A DNA stretch of 64,000 nt, from NCBI GenBank assembly GCA_003439945.1, contig QVRM01006135.1, forward strand, positions 28,501 to 92,500. Reading direction: 5' to 3'. Made by a program: the position numbers and the translations under genes. Source of the DNA: Dermanyssus gallinae. Lineage: Eukaryota > Arthropoda > Arachnida > Mesostigmata > Dermanyssidae. The notes under the pieces were generated by a model. The model worked only from the letters and a program-made list of their open reading frames with translations, was not told the DNA's origin and did no database searches. This document shows, one piece after another, positions 1 through 11,479 of the stretch (position 1 is the stretch's first letter; every line of letters starts with the position of its first letter).

Positions 1-169
1 ACCAATTCTCGGCATAAATTACAGCTTGGATCATTGATTCCCTCGGGTGGCAATAATACCGACAGCTATGGGCAGCCCGCAGGGAAGGTTACGTTGATGT
101 CAATAAGCTAATATATATAATCGTGGATCGCTTGCCAAGAAGATTAAGTTAAAACCAATAACTTAAATA

Positions 170-171
<2 letters not shown>

Positions 172-226
<55 letters not shown>
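172..226. repeat. (TA)n microsatellite
   Basis: An uninterrupted TA dinucleotide run. It is one of more than 25 such arrays in the window. Confidence 0.95.
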
Positions 227-227
<1 letters not shown>

Positions 228-309
228 TAGGCAGTTTAAAACTTTTCTAGAATGAAAACCTACCATTTTCGAATTAATAGACATACTTCCCGACATACGA
301 TACGACGCG

Positions 310-334
310 TATATATATATATATATATATATAT
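310..334. repeat. (TA)n microsatellite at a mariner 5' break
   Basis: A short TA run directly before the point where mariner coding sequence starts. The first third of that transposase is missing, so the array marks the truncation edge. Confidence 0.9.
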
Positions 335-336
335 TG

Positions 337-1030
337 CGACCAAAAACAGCATCGCATGAACATTGCTAATGAGATGTTGGACTCTGTCCGCGACGACCCA
401 AATTTGCTCCAGAGGGTCATAACTGGTGACGAATCGTGGGTTTATGGTTATGACGTGGAAACCAAAGCTCAATCATCTCAATGGAAGCTGCCGCACGAAC
501 CAAGACCGAAAAAAGCGCGCCAAGTTCGGTCGAATGTGAAAGTTTTGCTGACAGTTTTCTTCGATTGCAGGGGCGTGGTGCATCATGAGTTCTTGCCACA
601 TGGTAGAACGGTCAATAAGGAATATTACCTGCAAGTTATGCGCAATTTGCGCGAAGCAATCCGGCAGAAACGCCCGGATTTGTGGAAGAACAAAAATTGG
701 CTTTTGCACCACGATAACGCCCCTGCTCACACATCGTTGCTTGTGCGCGAGTTTTTGGCCAAAAACAACACACTAATGATGCCGCAGCCACCGTATTCCC
801 CAGATCTGGCCCCCTGTGACTTTTTCTTGTTCCCTAAACTGAAGAGGCCCATGAAAGGACGACGTTACGCTACGCTTGACGAGATAAAGACGGCATCGAA
901 GGAAGAGCTGAACAAGATAAAAAAAAATGGTTTTTTGAAGTGCTTCGAAGATCGGAAAAACCATTGGCACAAGTGTATAATATCTCATGGGGATTACTTT
1001 GAAGGGGACAAAATAGATATTCATGAATAA
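337..1030 (+). pseudogene. mariner transposase, C-terminal two thirds
   Basis: A mariner transposase cuts and pastes its own element at TA sites through a catalytic D,D34D triad. From the methionine at 356, the triad is visible: Asp25 in TGDESW, Asp120 in LLHHDNAPAH and Asp155 in YSPDLAPCDFF, with exactly 34 residues between the last two. The frame is already open at 337 (QKQHRMNIANEML) and has no internal stop through residue 224. The usual length is about 345 residues, so the N-terminal helix-turn-helix part is lost. The methionine at 356 is internal to the original protein, not its start. The frame is intact but the product should not bind its ends. Confidence 0.85.
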
Positions 1031-1084
1031 ATGAATAATTTTTGAAAAAACACAAAAGTCGCGATACTTTTTGAACACACCTCG
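337..1084 (+). mobile_element. 5'-truncated mariner transposon (irritans-like)
   Basis: The element keeps about two thirds of a mariner transposase and its right terminal inverted repeat, which ends GAACACACCTCG at 1084, followed by TA and a (TA)n array. The left inverted repeat and the N-terminal DNA-binding part are absent and replaced by (TA)n. Assignment to the irritans group rests on remembered motif style and is inference. It cannot move by itself. Confidence 0.85.
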
Positions 1085-1104
1085 TATATATATATATATA
1101 TATA
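1085..1104. repeat. (TA)n flanking mariner right end
   Basis: A short TA array starts with the TA target duplication of the upstream mariner. Confidence 0.85.
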
Positions 1105-1149
1105 AACAAGTATACTTACTCAATCTTCTAAAGTACAATATTTATCTGC

Positions 1150-1345
1150 CCTTCAAAAAAGCTCCCGCCCACCGCAATACACTTGAGTCACCTTCCTTCG
1201 CACTCTTCGAAACACTTTTGAAACGCGTGTTTCGGAATCAAGTCGAGTTGCCTCTGTTGTCTTGAAAAGTTGTGAATGTTTTCATCTGTGGGGGGAAAAG
1301 TCGCACAGAGCCACGTCCAAAATTTCGGTTGCGTGATTTTTTTAT
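1150..1345 (-). pseudogene. mariner-like transposase C-terminal remnant
   Basis: The minus strand reads IPKHAFQKCFEECEGR, then a stop, then LKCIAVGGSF. This fits the usual mariner C-terminus pattern of IP..FQKCF..W..RW.KCI...G.YFEGD. It is a short decayed fragment with one stop and no catalytic residues. It belongs to a different mariner lineage from the copy just downstream. Confidence 0.5.
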
Positions 1346-1397
1346 CATATACGTATGTAGGGACGAAACGTTTATTCATAGACCATTTAAGCGATTT

Positions 1398-1434
1398 ATT
1401 TTCCTTATATTACATTATGTAATATAAGGAAAAT
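1398..1434. repeat. 37-bp near-perfect palindrome
   Basis: Two perfect 18-bp arms (1398-1415 and 1417-1434) surround a single base. It lies beside the left end of the deleted mariner that starts near 1436. Confidence 0.9.
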
Positions 1435-1435
1435 G

Positions 1436-2150
1436 TTACTTATTTTGATTTTATATTTTTGATACGATATACTCCTCGAGAAGCTTAATACATTTTTACC
1501 TTTCTCAGCAACTCTCACTTCGCCGTTGCTGAAGAAACGCTTCTCACCAAAAATTTCAGAAATTTGAAGAATAACCGCCAGGTTTTAGGTCCACCAGGTA
1601 CGGAAAATAAGGTAAAATAAGGTAAATTCGAACCGCAATTCGGCCAGTTTTCCCGATGCTAGCCGCAACTTGCGTGCAGAAACCGTCATTTTCAAGTTAC
1701 CGTACAAGATACACACCCAGTATCATCCCAAGGCCTTCGTTATCTCTCTAATAATCATAGTTTATCGGTGGCAAGATTATCCGCACTTTTCCAAGTTTTC
1801 CTCACCAGTAGCCGTTTTTTAGTGTCTTCACTAAGGGCCCCAAAGTCGTATTAGGTGCTCGTGCGACCTCTCAAACTCATTAAGTTAGAAACAGTAGCAA
1901 AATATCGCGCAGAGTCACCGTGAAGTCTAACTCAGTTCTCACTTGGGTCACATTCCAACCTTTGAAAGATAAATGCTTGATAACTGCTCGAAACCCCTTT
2001 TTTTTAAATCACGCCGACACGTTGTACGGCAAAAGCGGTCAAACAATACTATTGGGGCCAATCACCACAATATTTTGACTGCTAGCAGTTAAAGAGTTGA
2101 CCATTCTAGTAGTGGTGAAAGCGTGAAAGTAAATAAAAGCTTTTTAGCTA
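1436..2150 (-). mobile_element. internally deleted mariner, same family as 18.2 kb copy
   Basis: By eye this segment aligns with the mariner at 18247-19537 over the C-terminal codons (1450-1560), a middle piece (1620-1675) and the whole N-terminal half plus 5' flank (1680-2145). A large internal part is missing, including most of the catalytic core. Remaining frames are broken, so it is a dead derivative. Its right end runs into (TA)n at 2154. Confidence 0.75.
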
Positions 2151-2153
2151 CCG

Positions 2154-2198
2154 AGTATATATATATATATATATGTTTTCTTCCTCTGTTAAGAACTT

Positions 2199-2266
<68 letters not shown>
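2154..2266. repeat. compound (TA)n, (TC)n, (TA)n microsatellite
   Basis: A TA array at 2154-2174 is followed by 25 bases of unique DNA, then (TC)n at about 2200-2222 running directly into (TA)n to 2266. Confidence 0.9.
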
Positions 2267-2268
<2 letters not shown>

Positions 2269-2559
2269 AAGATAACCAACAGTCGAAAAGCGAGGTTTAC
2301 GCGCTCCGACAGCTGTTCGAACCTTCATAGGAGTCCCAATGCAAGCTTCTGTGTCACAAGTGAACCTTTCGGCAAACTACGACTAACTCTATTATTTGAC
2401 GATGCGTCACTGGGCAAGAGCTAGGTCCATACGAAAACTGGCCTTAAATAAGTTACAATTAACTTGTATTAAAATAAATGAATGAACGAATTCGAAACCT
2501 TCGTTTTCACAAATTTTGCACTTGAGCGAGAACAAGCCAAACCGCTTCATTTGTTAAGC

Positions 2560-3300
2560 ATATGTTAAGCACATATGTTGAGCATAACCGCTTTGTCGGC
2601 CAGTAGTATTGCGGTCGCCAGGCTGATATCGTAGCCTAGGATGATCGAGAAACAAGCATGGAGAACACAGAACCGGTCCATTCCGAAGAAGAAAACCGAA
2701 GCCCAGATATGGACGACGCTTAGAGCGTCGTGGTTTAAGGAAGCGACCAAAACACCAACAACGAAAGCAGCAGCAGGAGACTGGACCGTCCAGGTCATTC
2801 CCAACGAAGAGAAATAATTCAACAAAAAGCATGGCGACGTGGTCACCTACTATTTGACGCAGAAATTAAATCGGCACAGCGTTCCTAAACGTACCTGCAT
2901 AGCATAGGCAAGGCTCACACAAAAACCAAGTGTGTCCAATGTGCGAGACCGATACGGACGATGATGACGTGACCCACACAATCTTCCCCTGGCCAGCACT
3001 TGAAAACAGCACAGTATGAAAGAGTGGGCCGACACTAGCATTTGACGCGACTTAATGGTGACAGATCTAGTCACGTCACGTCACGTCATCCTCCATCCGC
3101 CACGCCTGTCTGGCTGCAGTGACAGCTTCAGCAGTCACATGAAGGAGGATGAGGACATGGGTGTCCTTCATGCTCGAGGAGTAGGACGAGTGGGTAGAGT
3201 ATCAGGCATCGTAGATGGCATAATGAGAAGAAAAACGAGTTGGCGGGATGAGCCGGCAACGCGACAAGATGGCGACGAACATTAGAAAGGAACACACTGA
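2560..3300 (+). pseudogene. decayed LINE C-terminus (R1-like)
   Basis: Shifting plus-strand frames give DVVTYYLTQKLNRHS followed by CPMCETDTDDDDVTHTIF. This matches the tail of R1/Jockey-type reverse transcriptases, where a YLTQ.L.GHG segment precedes a C..C...D..EH..F.CP zinc-binding motif. Stops and frameshifts are frequent and no RT core is visible. Family placement is inference. Confidence 0.5.
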
Positions 3301-3417
3301 AAAATGTGAGGCGAAAAGAAGAGCCTCACGTTCCAGAATTTGGTAAAGCAAAGGTAGCTCTGATGTTCAATGACCAAAAATTAGAGCATCGGTTGTTAGG
3401 CCTGGCAAGATTATAGA

Positions 3418-3419
<2 letters not shown>

Positions 3420-3450
<31 letters not shown>
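3420..3450. repeat. (TA)n microsatellite
   Basis: A TA run. The flanking stretch 3300-4780 shows no recognisable gene apart from a G-rich run at about 4266-4288. Confidence 0.9.
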
Positions 3451-3453
<3 letters not shown>

Positions 3454-4785
3454 ATATAGAGATAGAGAAAATCTCGAGTCGGAATATATGAGACAGCCGA
3501 AATTGGTGTTGTACTTGCAGCGAAATAACGCGTGCGCGCATCAATGACAACCCACCGGTATAGCGCATTGCTTCGAGGTTGTCCTGGCCACTTCAAACTC
3601 CGGCCGCAAGCCAATCAAAGGCCGCGCTTTGAATTTTCATCAGCTCGCGCCATCGAACGGTGGGGCCATTGAGGCCTGGAGGTTGGTGTACCGCCGTACA
3701 TCGTCGTACCGAGGACATCACAGACCAAGTACCTACAATAGAGGTTAGCAGCCTCACCACGAGGCTCGCTTCGGGGAGCATTGCGTCCGAACTCGCTTCC
3801 ATCGCCTGACCGGTTAGATCGCTCTATCTATGTATACACAGCCCACCGCTTGCTTCGCCTATGGAGACGATCGACTATTTCTATAGAATATCTCTACTGC
3901 CCTGCATTATCACACCGAGGTAGTGTCTCGATTTAGGCGTCTCGAGTACAACAAGTGGTACGATCGAAGCGTTTCGTTCGAGTCCACAGGCTCACCTCAC
4001 GTATGTGCATTATGCGTCGCGTTGTCGCTCCGTCACCCAAAACTGCGTGCCGCTTAACAAATGAACGAAATCGTATAGCCGCCCCGCTAACGTGGGCAGT
4101 CAAATTGTTGACGGCAAGCAAATTACCCGTCGGCTCTCCTCCAGTCGACCCCGAAGTCATTGTCGTCGTTGAGGTGAGGTGTTGGCGGTGAGGAGTCTGA
4201 CCTCATCCATCATCAGCGTTTAGCTTCACAGGTCATCGCGTACAGGACGGCAAAAGCGCCATTTCGGGGGGAGGGGGGCAGTGGGGAGTCAGGGCAGAAA
4301 GAGTCATGTGCGAGCTGTACATTGCAGAGCGAAGACGTCCTCATTCCCCTCTAGCCACGCCGCCACGTCTGCAGAAGCAATGATAGTACAGGAAGGTCGC
4401 AACCACAGAAGCAACGCTAACGGGGCAGCAGTGACGCTTTCCGTGTCAACCAACTCGCACCACAAAAATGTCCAGCACGCAATGTCACTGCAGCTGCGTG
4501 GTTCCACAGATCAACCGACGACCGAGACTAAGTGAAAGCGTTCAGCCGAATATTGTCCACAGGCGCTATGCGTGTACCGCCGTGTGCGCTCGCTGCCAGT
4601 AGTAGTAGTAGTGGTAGTATAAAAGTTGGTCGTTGGAATAGTTGTTGTATTGGTGGCAATAGTAGTCCTGCCTGCAAAGAACAACATCATATATAATAGC
4701 GCTATCGCCTAGCGAAAACAGTCGCATAAGCCAAAGGATCAAATTGCCGAGAAAAACGGCATCCACTGAGCGAGCCGATATCGCA

Positions 4786-4980
4786 GCAAAGTAAAGTTTT
4801 CGGGGGGCTGACCACCCTCAGCCAAGATTTAACGTCCACAGAACTGTTTTGCTCCATTGCTCCATAGACGGAGCCCCATAAATACAAATGCAGTGCAACG
4901 GTGGGGCTCGAACCCGCGTACCTATGTGTATTTTCTTGTTGCGAGGCGCAGACTTAAGCCACTACGCCACCGGACTCGAC
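4786..4980 (-). mobile_element. tRNA-derived SINE, copy A
   Basis: A member of a six-copy SINE family. On the minus strand it starts with a tRNA-like head: GGTGGCGTAGTGG resembles the pol III A box and the B box is near GGGTTCGAGCCCC. A tRNA-unrelated body follows, ending CTGAGGG-TGGTCAGCC and CTTTACTTT. A 9-bp target duplication, GATATCGCA, lies at 4777-4785 and 4982-4990. SINEs are noncoding and depend on a LINE for movement. Confidence 0.85.
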
Positions 4981-4990
4981 AGATATCGCA

Positions 4991-6109
4991 ACAGCGTTCG
5001 AGTAACAAAATCCGAAAGCTTTTGAAAGCCAGTAAATTCTGGTATTTGATTATTTTCATCATCTGTTCGGTTGATAAGATTCTTGTTTAAATGAATTCGT
5101 ATGTTAACTGATTAAAAAATATGCAGCTGCTACCAATTGTAAATCGAAGACTAAGCTTCTACGACTTCTTCTATCATCTTGTTACAATGTCTTGAAGACA
5201 TTGTGCCATTTAATACGATTTCATGATTCAACTTATAAATTGTTTATTATAGAGCTTTGTTAATATTGTTTATAGAGCATTGCCCGAGTTATCCACCAAT
5301 CATATAAGTGGTATTTTTGCCTAGGGCCAGTTCGTCACGTCTTGCAGCCCAGTGATAAACGTCAGGACAATTCCGGACAGTCCGGCGAGAGGTTTTTGTC
5401 AAATACGGCATGGCAAGTCCCACCACTATCTGCCAATCACCGGAGAAGTGAGTAACGACATTTTGCCCTCCTTCGTAGAAAAATACTTTATCCTCCTACG
5501 CTATGACATTTGCATCGGCGTGCTTACAGAGGATTTATGACGCGATATTTATTGGAGGCGATAGGTGGCGTTACTTTTCCTCATTGGGACTTGGAGAACT
5601 GGTTTTAGGTTAACCTGCGACGGGCGCCAAGTGAAGCCAAATCACAGCTATTGCATTACGGCACCCATTTTGACGACAATAAACAAAAATTAACAAAAAC
5701 AATGACGGCACTCCAAAACTAAACAACCGACATGTGTGAGAGTAAACGCAAAATAAAAGTAGATTCTTCAGATGAATTCAAGTGCTACCTTCGAATTACC
5801 GTGCTCCTTCTCGTATAGTCGAGATTTTCCGGGAGTTCAAACTCCCCGTAGCGATGTTCCACCCTTAAATCTTCCATAATGCATGCTGTACGTTAGCCTT
5901 TCCTGTCCGAATGCACTCAACTCTCTCTGAAGCAGGCGAAAGATATTAACTGGGGCAAGTCTTTTTTTGTAACAAGAGCGTTTTAATTTCTATGCCATCT
6001 TATATAGCCGCTTGTATCCCTAGCAGACAGCGTAAACCATGATACATCAAAAACAGCAAAGCTAACCTTTCCACCTAACAACAGTAAATAACCCAATTTG
6101 GCACGTTTT

Positions 6110-6112
<3 letters not shown>
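4991..6112. other. no recognised feature
   Basis: A moderately AT-rich stretch with no convincing frame or family match. The only structure seen is a small hairpin around CAATGTCTTGAAGACATTG near 5186-5204. Confidence 0.6.

Positions 6113-6170
<58 letters not shown>
6113..6170. repeat. (TA)n microsatellite
   Basis: An uninterrupted TA run of about 58 bases. Confidence 0.95.
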
Positions 6171-6171
<1 letters not shown>

Positions 6172-6296
6172 CATCTTCGGAAAAACTCTTCTCCGTGCTC
6201 GCACAAAACTAGATACAAAGGAAGATTTACCACAAAGTGTGCACAGCAAGGACTCAAGAAGTGGTTAGCACAGTCCAACTACTAATTTCTGAGAAT

Positions 6297-6725
6297 TCAT
6301 TTGTCTCGATTAGCAATCTTAGGCTTGAGTTTAACCCAGCCATAATGACCATGCGCGGGATTGTGCTCGAGAACATCAGGTACAATTGCAATGTCAAATA
6401 AGCCCCAGACAAATACTCTCTGAGGTCGCCGTGAAAGCCAATAGGCTTGTCCGATGCTATTTGCTCCTCTCTCCTTTCTTAAGCACGAAGTAGAAGTTGG
6501 CGGTTTTCGTTTATTCTCTGGCGGGACATATTCACTGTAGAATAAAACTAAATCAATCGTAGGAGGGACTACAACTGGCTTGCCCGCGATCCAGGTTATA
6601 TGCCCATTGAGGGCAAAAGCAAATTCCCGGTTAACGTTCTCAGTGTGGTGTCTCGTGAAGGAGACGCCATGTCGCCGTACTTTCCTTAGAAAGGCAAAAA
6701 CATTACAAATGAAGTTTCCTTGCAT
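6297..6725 (-). CDS. unidentified 142-residue open frame
   Basis: An open frame with mixed, non-repetitive composition, unlike the repeat-driven frames around it. It reads ALNGHITWIAGKPVVVPP near the middle and ends VPDVLEHNPAHGHYGWVKL before a lysine-rich tail and stop. I recognise no domain, signal peptide or membrane segment. It could be a terminal exon, a fragment of an unknown mobile element, or chance. There is no clear splice acceptor or promoter. Confidence 0.25.
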   Translation of the reverse strand: MQGNFICNVFAFLRKVRRHGVSFTRHHTENVNREFAFALNGHITWIAGKPVVVPPTIDLVLFYSEYVPPENKRKPPTSTSCLRKERGANSIGQAYWLSRRPQRVFVWGLFDIAIVPDVLEHNPAHGHYGWVKLKPKIANRDK

Positions 6726-7236
6726 GGCAACTACAAACTGTCGTGAAACCCTAGATATATGAAATGCCTAAAGAACTACCTTACATCTCTCACCAAGGTA
6801 GCGCTGCCGCTCACACCAGCCGTTTAGTATAGAGGAGTGTTAATCTAAGCATATGAGTATTACGTTTTTGGGCCAAGGGCGTGTGACCGCCGGACAGCCC
6901 AGTGGAATTGAATCCGTTAGACCACCATACATTTGGCGAGTCTGAGCCAAAGTCTCGACATTCGAATATGGAGTCGCTCACTATTTGCCGCGACTATCAA
7001 GAAAGCGTTCAAATAATTTAGGGTGGGGCATGGGCTTTTGACATGGACTAGTATGAGGTTTGGACCCGGAAATGAAAACGCGATCAAAGCAAGCGGGGAT
7101 TATATTGAATAAAAATGTTCGTCAGCAGTTCCCCTGTCGACCCACGCCAACTAAATCCATCCGAAGATCTGTTTTCAATTAGGCACGGGCTGACAAGTGG
7201 TCATTAAATACGCACCAGTTTAGGCGGCTAGGAACT

Positions 7237-7281
<45 letters not shown>

Positions 7282-7955
7282 CTGGACCACCCGTAATGGT
7301 GCACGCGTTCGCAGGGACCCAAATGTCAGGATGCGACCGTGAATGATTGATTACATTTAATACATTTTCAGCTCATATATATATATATAACTAGCTTGAC
7401 TTCCCGTATGATGCTGTACCCTCCTGGCGGGTCAGCCCACCTCTACCTTTCCACTAAGCAACGTGGTACAAACATGTCAGATAGTTCATCAATGATAAAG
7501 GACGAAATATGTTGTAATTTAACAACCACTGCGTAATAATGGGGCATGCTAACGAACTCCCCGCGATATTTCTAGCGCGAATCTAGCTTTTGATTAACTT
7601 TGCCCACCATTTTAGTTACATGTTCAAAAAAAACAAAAGCGGCGTTGTTAATTGGCAAACACAACTCAAAAAAGAAAGGCAATGTCGTGTTGATCGAAAA
7701 ATCGTAATGACCGGCCATTGATAACCAAATACGACATAAACATACTCATATAATGAATATTCCCAATTTTGCTGTACTATCAATCATTAACTGCCGCATC
7801 AAACGCATTGACTGCAAAGACATTCATTAAATACAGACAATACAACGTAATCATAAACTTCGTATGTCAGGAGTGGACAACAAATGTGTCCAAAAAAAGG
7901 CGGTTTGCTTTATAATTTTCTCACTTTAGTACTCAATTTAGGACTATCATATGGT
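6726..7955. other. no gene seen; (TA)n at 7238-7277
   Basis: The stretch holds two TA arrays (7238-7277 and a short one near 7377-7389). I found no coding or repeat family I can name. Confidence 0.6.
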
Positions 7956-7959
7956 TGGA

Positions 7960-9480
7960 CGCGACTGGAGAAATTTTTATCTATGTAGATATGCAACGAG
8001 GGGCAATTCCTATTGCAATCTTTCCTACATCGGATTCTGACAAGACTATTGTTAGTTGTTCGACGTCTCAAGGACGGCCGGACATAACAGAAGAACACAG
8101 CCTAAAGTTCGACTAATTGGCCGAAGAAGTCTAAAATCATGAAAGCAAGCAAATCATCTTGTCGTCCCGACGGGCAGACATGACATCAAGATTGAACGCG
8201 CACATTCAGCCTAAAACGTGTTCTTTATACAGCACCCCGTTAACTTTAGATAGCTACCTCCTACCGAATTCCGCTCATTAATAAGCCAAACTAAATTGAA
8301 GCAGGCAAACATGGTTGTCGTAGAAACAATGTTCTTCTTTCGGAACATTGTAGCCGTAGTTCATATACATATAACACCCACGCACATGGTTAGGTACCTA
8401 GGCGTAATCCTGGATAGGGACAGGAACTCCTTATGTGCGCTATGCAGCACAAAAGGCTTCCGAAGCCCCTGCAGAGCTGCGAAAAGTCCTCCCACAGACC
8501 AGAGAAGCAACCGACTCTCGGCGCCGCTCCTAAGTACCAGTAGTTGATAGTACCATGCTATATACCGCACCCAGATGATAGCGCCCTAAGGTTATAACAC
8601 TCCGCGCCCTCAACAAGACCCAGTAACCTATGGCGCTCAACATCACACGCGGGCAAGTCGCACGGATTTCGCAGCAACCAAATAAGTCTTCTTTAGACAT
8701 TAGTTGCCTGGGACTTACGAGTGAAGGAGCTGGCTTCAAGAAGCCATCAATTAATGTCCGGATGAAGGGAATACTGGTCATAAGATACTTTCTGGACTGA
8801 CTCTCAGCCAAGATTTAACGTCCATGGGACTGCTCTTCGCATTGCTTCATAGGCGGACTACCCCCATAAATACTAGTGTGCAACGGTGGGGCTCGAGCCC
8901 GCGCACCTGCTATGTGTCTCCTACAGTCGCGAGGCGCAGACGAGCGCACCACGGGCTCGACAGGGAATACTAACCAGCAGAACAGATACCCCACGCAAGT
9001 GGAACCAGCAATGAGAAGGAATCCTGCCGGACCATCCTGGCTACAGGAGAAAATCAATACTGCCTAATCTCAAAAAATGGTAAAGCCTTGAAAACGACAC
9101 GCTTGCTTACCCACTCACGCAACTGCTAACGGGGTACGATGGCTGCTTTAAGCAAGACCTACACCGCGTTGGTAAAACTGACCCCTCTTTTTATGCTGTA
9201 TGTGCAACTCAGAAGAGGCTGACGATATAAGGCATCGCTAGGAACGCTGTGCCCTTTTTAATATTGAGCGAGAGCTACTGTCTTGGGAATCTAAGACTGG
9301 GAAGTTTCCTGAAAAGCCTGTGTAGAAGGACTCCTTATGGATTGTGAATCCTGGTTTATGGTAAGAAGATTGGCAGAATTTACCTCCGATCAGGCGAAAT
9401 TAACCGCAGCACAGACGAGCAGCCTTAATGGCAAGCTAAAGTGGCCGGGGGAAGTAATTCAGTTCTGCGGCCACCCGCAA
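7960..9480 (+). pseudogene. decayed R1-like LINE reverse transcriptase, split by a SINE
   Basis: Plus-strand frames show RT palm remnants (ARRLKDGRT near 8060, NWPKKSKIMKAS near 8120), then VRYLGVILDRD near 8390. The last is the usual palm-to-thumb boundary V+YLGV.LD. After SINE copy B, the sequence continues as LLTGYDGCFKQDLHRVGKTD near 9110 and then RHRWERCPF near 9240, matching the R1-type tail. Many stops and shifts make it dead. The order of motifs across the SINE shows one element later interrupted. Confidence 0.6.
8776..8961 (-). mobile_element. tRNA-derived SINE, copy B
   Basis: It has the same head-body structure as the other copies, on the minus strand, with B box GGGCTCGAGCCCC and a degraded A box. 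A 10-bp duplication, AGGGAATACT, lies at 8766-8775 and 8962-8971. It lies inside the R1-like LINE remnant, so it is the younger insertion. Confidence 0.85.
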
Positions 9481-9595
9481 AAGGGGACAACGAAAACGAC
9501 TGAATCTTAGTTGGCTTGTGAGTCCCATATGTGGCTTTAACAACAACGCCTGGTGCGCATTATGCAATTTACCAGTCAATCTTCTGTCTCTCTCA

Positions 9596-9596
9596 T

Positions 9597-9658
<62 letters not shown>
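9596..9658. repeat. (TA)n with (TG) interruption
   Basis: A TA array broken by GTGTGTATG in the middle. Confidence 0.9.
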
Positions 9659-9663
<5 letters not shown>

Positions 9664-10199
9664 GCCACACAAAGCAAGATTATTGTCTAGGTGTATGAAA
9701 TAATTATACGTGCTGATGAAATTAGGAAAATAAATGAAATATAAACATTCCTTTCTGACCTATTTATTGTTTTACCATCGACACCTCTATGCAGTAGTAC
9801 TACGAGTAAAAGTGCCAACGACTTCGTTTTGGTGTAGTCTGGTGACAAGACGGCAGCAGGCGACTTAATTGAAGACGTCTGTGTGGAAAGACCAAATCAT
9901 TTGTTCATTCGCCGAGTTCCGGGTTTTTGGGGCCAAAGGAAGGACACACGGTTCGTTTTCATCGATTAACTCGATGGCTCCATCCATGCTCCCGAGAGCA
10001 AAATAACGCGAAGTGAAAGAAAGACAGCGAAAGAAGATAGCGCACAATGAGAAGAAAAGTATAAGACTGAGGGTTGCCCAGTATATTAGCGTAATATAAC
10101 TGCAAAGAAAATGAGGAGGGGCGTGCCAATATTAAGTCAAACAAGAAACTCAGCAACAGTAAGACTTCAACTCGAGATATATCGTACACTTTAGAGAGT

Positions 10200-10480
10200 T
10201 ACTATCGATATGGACTCACGCTATACGGTGGTTACTAGTACAACATTACGTCGTCCTGCAGAGGAAAGCCGTAAGATTGGTCTGCGGTGCTGATCGCAGC
10301 GTTAATGCAGCGACACTTATGCACAGCTTAAAGCGACACTTTTGCCTTTCTGACATCATTACACAGAATCAGTGCTCTCTAATTTTTCCTAAAAGAGGCA
10401 CATCTTAGGCATGAGATACAAGAAAGACAAAGATCAAGCCACCGATATATCATTGTATCACTCAGCCAAGAGCAACTGTC
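10200..10480 (+). pseudogene. decayed LINE reverse transcriptase thumb fragment
   Basis: The plus strand reads YGLTLYGGY, then in another frame VVLQRKAVRLVCGADRSVN and LKRHFCLSDIITQNQCSLI. The pattern YG...W......LQ.KA.R.I.......PL...L..L...DI is the thumb region of Jockey/CR1-group LINEs. It is a different family from the fragment at 10860. It is broken by at least one frameshift and stops. Confidence 0.6.
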
Positions 10481-10802
10481 CAGGTTCATTAAATGAACCG
10501 TTCCAATAACACAATATTTATAACACTTAAAAATTAAATCAATGCGCACAAGTACTCCGTCACCTAGAGTACAAACACAGATAACATGTAACCACCTCTA
10601 CGAGTTCTCACACAAACGCCCACACACACATATAAAGATACAGGGCTACAAAAACGTTTTTTTGGTTTTGTTCGTAGAGAATCATGAAAAAAAAAACCGA
10701 AAAAACTGTTTTGTAGGCCCAATATTTACATGCTGCAGCAGTCATCAGAGAGTGCAACTACACATTTGCATATATGTGTACATACCTACCTGTCTTAATC
10801 TT

Positions 10803-10834
<32 letters not shown>

Positions 10835-10859
10835 CGGAAATTAAGGTAGGTAGGGGTTC

Positions 10860-11345
10860 CAATTGAGGGACTTTCAACTCTCTACAAGACCTTGTTCTTA
10901 TCTATTTTATGTTATGATATCCTGTTGTGGGGTGGTGGGTACAGAAGCATTCTTTGAAGGGTTCAGGTAATTCAAAATGATGCACTTCGTGCCATCTTCT
11001 CCCGCCGGCGCTACGAGTCAGATAGTGATTTTTTCGATGCCTCTGACCTTTTACCATTTCCAAAATATATATTCTTAGAGTGGCCACGCTTGCCTACAAG
11101 ACTTCTCGTGGTTTACTACAGGCGAATATAGTATTGCCTTTGGTGCCTAGGCGTAGAGCGTGTGTAGAGCGATAGTATTTGTGGTACCGCGGACCAGAAA
11201 TAAAATTAGGTCCCGTTATCTATTGTGCCGGCAGCCGCATATTTGGAGCGCGCTACCAGCACGCATGAGATCTCTCTCCTTTGTGAGTGTTTTTGTGCGG
11301 GAATTGAAAAATGATCTTGCTTCCGGCTCTCATATAACAGACCGA
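10860..11345 (+). pseudogene. LINE-A-family RT C-terminal fragment
   Basis: VIQNDALRAIFSRRRYESD here matches VIQNDAIRAIFARRRRDSV in LINE-A ORF2. The end, RQPHIWSALPARMRSL then RELKNDL, matches RLPETWTRIPKRIRCL then RELKQWL. This is the last third of the LINE-A reverse transcriptase in the opposite orientation, broken by shifts and stops. Confidence 0.75.
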
Positions 11346-11479
11346 TGAGGGTATTGACACGCGTTGCGGAGTAAAGAGCTGTCGAGACGTTAATTGATTC
11401 ATGAGTTGTGGGAGGCACCATACAAACAAGTTGTACAGCCACCATACTTTGTAATGCATTTTCGCAAATAATTTACCTT

